From assembly GCA_963675135.1 (NCBI GenBank), contig OY776129.1, forward strand, positions 40,712,141 through 40,776,140: DNA of 64,000 bases. Reading direction: 5' to 3'. Shown in pieces: positions 56,761 through 64,000 of the stretch (its first letter is position 1; the number at the start of each line of letters is the position of its first letter). The notes below the pieces were generated by a model. The model was not told the DNA's origin, did no database searches, and saw only the letters and a program-made list of their open reading frames with translations. Made by a program: the position numbers and the translations under genes. This stretch comes from Galeopsis tetrahit (taxonomy: Eukaryota > Streptophyta > Magnoliopsida > Lamiales > Lamiaceae).

Positions 56761-56951
56761 GGAAAAATAAATTTATTACCTCAACAATCGTTAAAGTAAA
56801 TGGTACTTGTGCTTGACTGAATATCTTCAATTTTAGCTCAAGATAGTTAGATAGATATTCATGCTAATAACATGTTATGAAGCTAATAAAAATAAAAAGT
56901 TTGACACCCGATATTTAAATCACCATTGGTTATAAGAATACATAACATACT

Positions 56952-57784
56952 TGTCAGTGTTATCTCATAATCTCATAGTCAGCACAGTAAGTAGTGAGAT
57001 GATAGGATCAGATAAGATGACTTAGGCCGAAATCAGATGAGTTGAAGGTTTTCAATCAACTGAGGAGGTGATGCTTAGAGTTCAACACAGTAATGGATCA
57101 ACACAGTACTTCAGCAGAGGGCTGCAGAGTATATCAGCACAGTACTTCAGCAGAGTATATCAGCACAGTACTATCAACGCAGTAAAGATCAGCACAATAG
57201 AAGTCTATCAGCAGAGTCAGCTTTTGATCACAAGAACAGAAGAGTTGAGTATCAGAACACTAAGTAGTGTTCTGATCTTTATGGACAAGTCTTCTGATAT
57301 TGAAGTTAGTTAGTTTAACTAGTTGTATTACAGTTACAACTACTTGAGGGCATAACTACCATTTCAGTTGGGCAATAACAGAGCACATGGGTTGTTACAA
57401 GCGGTTGCAAACGGTTCCTAACTACTCAAGCAGTTCCTAACAACAGCAACTACCTTGGTCTTTATATACTCTTGTATGTGTACATTGTAAAGGTTGCGCG
57501 TTTTTGGATGCAAGCACGATTGTAATCTTTGAGTTGTGTGCGTTCACGAGTTAAGTGAGGAAATATCCTATTCCGAGTGAATGAGTGTGTAAACATTCTT
57601 GATCAATCAAAGAATTACTCGTCTGGTCCAGTAGATGTAGATCACATTGATCGAACCACTTAAATTCTTTGTGTGTTGTTTGTCTCGTTGCTTACTTTTT
57701 GAATTACTATCTTAGATGATTATTTCTTATATCTTCAGGTATTCTACTTGGTTGGAGACGTCTAATCGAATGGAATCCTTGACA
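56952..57784 (+). repeat. 5' LTR of element E (833 bp)
   Basis: Contains a cluster of CAGCACAGTACTTCAGCAGAG-like words (57090-57180) in the likely U3 enhancer area and a TATA candidate (TTTATATACTC, 57471). Confidence 0.9.
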
Positions 57785-57827
57785 ATTGGTGTTGTCTGTG
57801 GGAATCTGAAGTAGCTGCAGATCTAAG

Positions 57828-60800
57828 ATGGGGAATTCTACCAAGTACAACATAGAGAAGTTTACAGGCACGGGAGATTTTGCGCTGTGGAAGGTCAAGA
57901 TGCAGGCCCTCCTTGAACAGCAAGGATTATTCGAGGCTCTCGAAGAACCCGAAGAGACTGCAGCAGCTGCGGCTGAAAGGAGCAAGTTGCTCAGAAAAGC
58001 TCGAAGCACGATCCTACTCTGCCTTGGTGATAAGGTCTTGAGGGAGGTTGCTAAAGAGAAGTCAGCGAAGGAGGTTTGAGATAAGCTTGAGAAGTTATAT
58101 ATGGTGAAAATTCTTGCTAACCGACTCTATTCGAAACAGAAGTTATATGCCTTTAGAATGGGAGATGACAAACCCATTACGGAGCAGCTAGATGAGTTCA
58201 AAAAGATACTTGATGATCTGGAGAATTTGGATGTCAAGCTAGAAGAAGAGGATAAGGCTCTTATCTTGTTGAGTGCTCTTCCTAAGTCCTTTGAAATCCT
58301 AAAGGACACCATCTTGTATGGTAGAAAGGAGGCAATCACATTCGAGGATGTGATCTTGGCTGTCAAGTCCAAGCTACTGCATAATAAGACATCTTAAGGA
58401 GATAAAAGTAGCAGTGGAGAAGGATTGACAATCAAGGGAGGACAGAAGAAATCTGCCTCCAAGAAGGGGTCTAGTCAACCCAAGGGAGCTGATAAGGGAA
58501 AATCAGCAGTGTCAAATCAAGGGGAAGTAGTGTGCCACCACTGCAACAAACCTGGGCACTACAAGAGTACTTGTTTCAAGTACAGACAGCTTATGAGAAA
58601 ATCTGGTCCCAATAACCCTATTGATAAGAATCAAGCAAATCAAACCCAAGAAGATAAGGAGCAGAAGGGCTATGAGTCAGCTCAGTCCCTATCCATCACT
58701 TCCATTAAAGAATAGCAGGATTGGATTTTAAATTCAGGGTGCTCTTTCCACATGACTCCAAGAAGAGATTGGTTTCATGATTTTAAGCATCAGAATGGAG
58801 GTTCTGTGTTGTTAGGGAATGATCACACTTGTAAAGTCAAAGGTGAAGGTACAATACACTTGAAGATGTATGATGGAGTAGTGAGAATTCTCAAGAGGGT
58901 CAGGTATGTTCATGAACTCAAGAGAAATTTGATATCTCTTGGTATGTTGGATTCAATGGGCTACAAATTCCAGTCAGAAGATGGAGAGCTCAGAGTTTCA
59001 AAGGGGAAGCTTACTGTTCTTAAAGGTGAGAGAAGGAATGATCTCTACGTTCTTAAGGGAGGAACAGTGATTGGCAGATCAGATGTGGCAAGAGTGCAAG
59101 ACAACTCAATGTTGTGGCACATAATATTAGGTCATGTAGGAGAGAAGGTCCTACTTGAGCTAAGTAAGCAAGGACTGCTAGGTGGTGATAAGATCACAAA
59201 ACTTGATTTGTGTGAGCACTGCATTCTTGGGAAATCCAAGAGATTGAATTTTGGGAAGAGTACACACTCTACCAAAGGAATTTTGGACTATGTCCATTCA
59301 TATTTATGGGGCCAGCTAGGAATCAGACCAGAAGTGGTGGGCGATACTTCATGTCTATCGTAGATGACTACTCAAGAAAGGTATGGATCACTATCCTGAA
59401 ATCCAAGTCAGAAGCATTTGAAAAGTTTAAGGAATGGCTCACTGAGGTTGAGAATGTCTCTGGAAAGAAGCTCAAGCATTTGAGAACTGATAATGGGCTA
59501 GAGTTCATATCAGAAGAGTTCAATGTTTTCTGCAAGAAGAAGGGTATAGTGAGGCATAGAACAGTACCAGGTACACCTCAGTAGAATGGAGTAGCTGAGA
59601 GAATGAACCAGACTTTGCTTGAGAGGGTCAGGTGTATGTTGAGCAGCTCTGGATTGCCTAAAGTATTTAGGGGAGAAGCAGTGTCAACAACAGCCTATTT
59701 GATAAACAGAAGCCCTTCCTCAGCTGTGCAATTTAAAACCCCAGAAGAGTTATGGTCTGGCCATGCAGTTGAGTACAGTAATTTGAAGGTTTATGGTTTT
59801 TTTGCATATGTCCATGTCAAGCAAGATAAGTTTGAGCCTCGAGCCTTGAAATGTGTGTTCGTATGGTATCCTTCAGGAGTGAAAGGGTATAGGTTGTGGT
59901 GCCTTGAAACTGGGATGCAGAAGTGTATTATCAGCAGAGATGTAACTTTTGATGAAAGTGGAATGCCATTGAAAGAAGAGGCAAGTTCAAGTGCAGCACA
60001 CAACAGACCAGATGAAACACAGGTTGAGGTGGAGCATGTTGACACCAGAACACTAACTGAAGATCATATTGATCCAGATGAGGAGGAGACTACTCATAGT
60101 GATACTAAGCTTCATGACTATCAGTTGACTAGGGACAGAACCAGAAGAGAAGTCCACCCACCTCAGAGGTATGGTCAAGTTGACATTGTATCTTTTGCAT
60201 TATGTGCAACCCTTGAGGTGGAGTCTCTGGAGCCTAAAACTTACACAGAAGCTATCAACTGTCATGACAAAGAGAAGTGCTTAGTTGCTATGGAGGAAGA
60301 ATTGTTATCTCTTAACAAGAACCAGACTTGGGAGATTGTTGAGAGGCCTAAAACAAGAAACTTGTTGGGTGTAAGTGGATCTATAAGAAGAAGGTGGAGG
60401 CCCAGAGAGGTGGCAAGATTAGGTACAAGGCAAGACTTGTAGCTAAAGGATTTACACAAAAGGAGGGTATTGACTTTAATGAAATCTTCTCACCTGTTGC
60501 AAAGCATTGTAGCATCAGAATCTTATTGGCTATGGTTACCCAGTATGAATTGGAGCTGCATCAGATGGATGTGACCACAACATTTCTTCATGGGACTTTA
60601 GATGAGAAGATCTACATGAAAATACCAGAAGGGTTGGACATAGAAGATGGAGAAGACAAAATATGCTTACTCAGAAAATCACTCTATGGCCTCAAACAAA
60701 GCCCTATACAATGGTACTTAAGATTTGATGAGTACATTTGCTCAGCTGGTTTTACAAGAAGCTTGTATGACAGTTGTGTTTACTTCAGACGAGTTGGGAG

Positions 60801-61778
60801 TTCAGTTACCTATCTTCTGTTGTATGTAGATGATATGTTAATAGCAGGGGAGTCTATTAACAGTATTAATCAGGTGAAAGAGATTCTCAAAAGGGAGTTT
60901 GAGATGAAAGATCTTGGTGAAGCTAAAGTGATTCTTGGGATGGAGATCAATAAAGTTGAGGGAGCAATTCAGCTTAGTCAGCCTACTTATCTGAAGAAGG
61001 TGTTAGAGAGATTCAGGATGAACCAAGCTAAGTCAGTTTCTACACCAATTGGCCAGCATCAGAAGCTATCCAATCAGATGTGTCCCAAGAACAGCCAAGA
61101 CAGAGCTCAGATGAGCAAGGTTCCTTATGCCAGTGCAGTAGGGAGTTTAATGTACGCTATGGTGTGTTGTAGACCAGATTTAACTCATGCAATTAGTGTA
61201 ATCAGCAGATACATGAGTGATCCAGGCTTAAGTCATTGGGAGACAGTTAAATGGGTCATGAGATATGTTCTGGGATCAGCTGAGAAGGGTCTGAAATTTC
61301 AGAAGATATCAGATGAGGCAGAAACACTTGTGGGATATGTTGATGCCGACTATGCAGCCAATATAGACACAAGAAAGTCCTTGACAGGGTATGTGTTCAC
61401 CTTATTTGGTACAGCTATATCATGGAGGTCAATACATCAGTTTGTAGTTGCATTATCTACTACAAAATCAGAATATGTAGCCTTGACTGAAGCAAGAGCA
61501 TGTGACTTAGGGGAATCTTGAAGGAGTTTGTTATATCACAAAGAAGTGTGAATGTCTTCTGTGATAACCAAAGTGCAATACATCTTGCAAAGCATCAGGG
61601 GTATCATGAGAGAACTAAACATATAGATATAAAGCTGTACTTTGTAAGAGATATTGTAGAGAAGGGGGTGGTCCAGGTAGTGAAGATTGCTACAGAGGAG
61701 AACCCTGCTGATGCGTTCACTAAGGCATTGCCAAAAGAGAAGTTTGGTTTGTGTCTTAGACTTATTGGACTACATTAA
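57828..61778 (+). pseudogene. Gag-pol of element E, heavily mutated
   Basis: Opens at ATG 57828 (MGNSTKYNIEKFTGTGDFAL). Gag holds the UBN2 capsid domain and the zinc knuckle CHHCNKPGHYKSTC. Then come protease (NSGCSFHMTPR, where the catalytic Asp is Asn), pre-integrase, integrase (VDDYSRKVW, RTDNGLEF), reverse transcriptase (YVDDMLIAGES) and RNase H (DADYAANIDTRKS, CDNQSAIHLAK, RTKHIDI). Lesions: TGA 58077-58079, TAA 58395-58397, TAG 58713-58715, a one-base frameshift near 59310, TAG 59582-59584 within PQ-NGVAER, frameshifts near 60366 and 61515. The element cannot make its own proteins. Confidence 0.92.
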
Positions 61779-61903
61779 TTCCTCCGAGGAGAAGGCTGCT
61801 GATCCTGTGGCAGAGGAGCACTGGTGGAGAATATTCTTTGAGGAGAATAGTGGTTTTGTGTTTTGGTGGAGGTTAGTTCGATTATGAGCTAAAGGTGGAG
61901 AAT

Positions 61904-62771
61904 TGTGAGTGTTATCTCATAATCTCATAGTCAGCACAGTAAGTAATGAGCTGATAGGATCAGATAAGATGACTTAGGCCGAAATCAGAAAAGTTGAAGT
62001 TTTTCAATTAGCTGAGGAGGTGATGCTTAGAGTTCAGCACAGTTGGTCAGATCAGCACAGTACTGGATCAGCACAGTACTTCAGCAGAGTATATCAGCAC
62101 AGTACTTCAGCAGAGCATATCAGCAAAGTACTGCAGCAGGGTATATCAGCACAGTACTATCAGCGCAGTAAAGATCAGCACAATAGAAGTCTATCAGCAG
62201 AGTCAGCTTTTGATCACAAGAACAGAAGAGTTGACAAGTCTTCTGATATGGAAGTTAGTTAGTTTAACTAGCTGTATTACAGTTACAACTACTTGAGGGC
62301 ATAACTACCATTTCAGTTGGACAATAACAGAACACATGGGTTGTTACAAGCGGTTGCAAACGGTTGCTAACTACTCAAGCAGTTCCTAACAACAGCAACT
62401 ACCTTGGTCTTTATATACTCTTGTATGTGTACATTGTAAAGGTTGCGCGTTTTTGGATGCAAGCACGATTGTAATCTTTGAGTTGTGTGAGTTCACGAGT
62501 GAAGTGAGGAAATATCATATTCCGAGTGAATGAGTGTGTAAACATTATTGATCAATCAAAGAAGTACTCGTCTGGTCCAGTGGATGTAGATCACATTGAT
62601 CGAACCACTTAAATTCTTTGTGTGTTGTTTGTCTCGTTGCTTACTTTTTAAATCTTTGTGTGTTGTTTGTCTCGTTGCTTACTTTTTGAATTACTATCTT
62701 AGTTGGTTATTTCTTATATCTTCAAGTATTCTACTTGGTTGGAGACGTCTAATCGACTGGAATCCTTGACA
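61904..62771 (+). repeat. 3' LTR of element E (868 bp)
   Basis: Differs from the 5' LTR by an expanded CAGCACAGTACT / TATATCAGCA cluster (62036-62165), a deletion in the GTTGA-CAAGTC region (about 62233) and a 38-base tandem duplication of CTTTGTGTGTTGTTTGTCTC... at about 62616-62692. Confidence 0.9.
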
Positions 62772-62939
62772 ATACTATTTTAAAATAGATTATAATAAAT
62801 ATATATTTGCATAAGATATTATTTTAAAATAAATACTTGCACAAAATATATAAATATATATATTTATATTATTATGATAATGAATATATTAGTATAATAT
62901 ATTATATTTATATATATGTAATATTGATATCTATGTTAG

Positions 62940-62995
<56 letters not shown>

Positions 62996-64000
62996 AAGAG
63001 TGGTTTTAATGATGTAAATTTTAAATTTACTTAATTTTGTATTAGATATTTTAAATTTTAATTATATAAATATGCTAATAGTTTTAATTTCAACACTATC
63101 ACATTGATTTGAAAATAAAACACGTTTAATTGTTTCCAAATCTATTCATCCCAATTAATTTTACCTCCTTCTCTCTTATTTTATTTAAAAAAAAAAAAAA
63201 ATCTCCCTCTCTCAAACACTTTCTTTCACCTCTTCCTTTTCCATTGACCACTAAAATTTTTAATTTCACCATTCACTTATTTAATCTTCTTGTTTTTTAA
63301 ATGGGCACTACCTTTTTATTTTTCAAATGGGTCATACCGTTGCATAAATCGAGAAATTCAAACTTGTTAAACTTATATCTAATTACTTACCTATTTTTAT
63401 TCTGGAGATTTTACGTTCACGAATAAATTTTTAGCAGTCCATTTTTCTATATGTATTTTTTTCCGACATTCAACTTCATTATATTTTATATATTGCATGA
63501 GCAGCAATAATATGTATGTTAGCACAATGATTTACAAAAGAAAAATAGAACAATTTGACAAAGAATATAAATTTTTTTTGCACAACTCTATTCAACTTCT
63601 TGATCTGAGGTGACATACCACCTATTTATAGAAAACTCCATACATTGCGAATTAATATATAAGTAATCATTCAAGAAAATTGTAGAGTAAATGTTCACGT
63701 ATTTTCTAGAGAACCAAATGCCATCATCCACTTTATTAGTACTACTATATACTATATTTCATATTTCATTCTGATGTCTTGTATTAATTATAATATCACT
63801 TGTTTATATATATATATATAAAAAAAATTATAATTACATTCAATACGGTGAAAACTACACATATGCTTTGGAAATATGATAAAATAAATTAATATTTTAA
63901 AGGTGATATTATTGAGAGAAGATAATATAATAAAACGTGAGAGAGGGTAGTTTGTAAAAAAAAAAACTCCGTAATTTTTTTTGAAATAAAGAAAAAATAA
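62772..64000. other. AT-rich intergenic DNA with (TA)n microsatellite
   Basis: No gene seen. A (TA)n run of about 48 bases lies at 62942-62989, with other TATATA patches at 62850-62900 and 63800-63820. The short frame across the microsatellite (Tyr/Ile only) is not a gene. There is no continuation of element C here, so C was truncated before or during later rearrangement. Confidence 0.7.

Larger units (their letters stand above)
39737..56946 (-). mobile_element. Copia element C (SIRE-like, minus strand), truncated, hosting element D
   Basis: Its 3' LTR runs 39737-39944 and, after element D, 53282-54721 (about 1.64 kb; TGTTGGTCCC...ATATCCCAACA). Directly after it, read on the minus strand, lies a polypurine tract (AAAAAAGGAGAAAT). 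Further right come decayed coiled-coil frames of an env-position gene. The interior stops before element E; no gag, pol or 5' LTR of C is present. The right boundary is approximate. Confidence 0.75.
56952..62771 (+). mobile_element. Tork/Tnt1-like copia retrotransposon E, 5.8 kb, TSD ATACT
   Basis: 5' LTR 56952-57784, 3' LTR 61904-62771; both start TGTSAGTGTTATCTC and end ATCCTTGACA. Target duplications ATACT are at 56947-56951 and 62772-62776. The interior opens ATTGGTGTTGTCTGTGGG, a probable primer-binding region. A polypurine stretch (AAAGGTGGAGAAT) precedes the 3' LTR. A single gag-pol frame lies between. LTRs differ by several substitutions, an internal deletion and duplications, so the insertion is older than element D. 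Confidence 0.93.

Noticed and set aside
62837..63034. 65-codon Tyr/Ile frame
   Set aside because: Translation of the (TA)n microsatellite; no coding signal.

Overview
The window is nuclear DNA of a flowering plant, most likely a eudicot. It has AT-rich intergenic DNA, short exons split by GT-AG introns, plant gene families, MITEs in gene-proximal DNA, and a nested stack of LTR retrotransposons. The clade below eudicot cannot be fixed from sequence alone; an asterid such as a member of Lamiales is a guess.

The left half (1-31 kb) is the gene side. In order it holds: a plastid-targeted MFS anion transporter of the PHT4;4/ANTR2 type (minus strand, 5 exons, 3' end beyond the left edge); an 862-bp retroposed sequence with a 9-bp target-site duplication; a two-exon gene for a small basic mitochondrial protein resembling mitoribosomal protein mS26; a Mutator-type MITE nested in a Stowaway-type MITE; a 775-bp non-autonomous hAT element with an 8-bp duplication; a large palindromic element (about 11.6-14.1 kb) carrying fragments that look like captured thymidine kinase and F-box/LRR genes; a Ty1/copia element inserted in the satellite-like arm of that palindrome; a tRNA-Glu(CUC) gene; a secreted glycine-rich protein with a cysteine-rich tail; a secretory-pathway cyclophilin of the CYP20-1 type (7 exons); and a ZIP transporter of the ZTP29 type (12 exons).

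The right half (31-63 kb) is almost entirely retroelements. A 6.0-kb Ty3/gypsy-derived, largely non-coding element (31069-37097, TSD CATTG) carries a 120-bp tandem array and only scraps of gag. Next comes a nested copia stack. LTR A (from 37644) is invaded by solo LTR B (37798-39230, TSD GATCT). A is invaded again at 39737 by minus-strand element C, and C's LTR is in turn invaded by D, a full-length 13.3-kb SIRE/Maximus-type element (39945-53281, TSD GTATA) with gag, pol and a large env-position ORF. Element E, a Tork/Tnt1-like copia (56952-62771, TSD ATACT), lies beyond C's truncated interior. The last 1.2 kb is AT-rich with a (TA)n microsatellite.

The most unusual object is the palindrome at 11.6-14.1 kb. 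It is a near-perfect inverted duplication of about 1 kb per arm with gene-derived segments in the arms and at the apex. Transcription through it would give a long hairpin RNA matching housekeeping genes. Exon borders were set by eye from GT-AG signals, reading frame and family conservation. Family names rest on remembered motifs, not on a database search.
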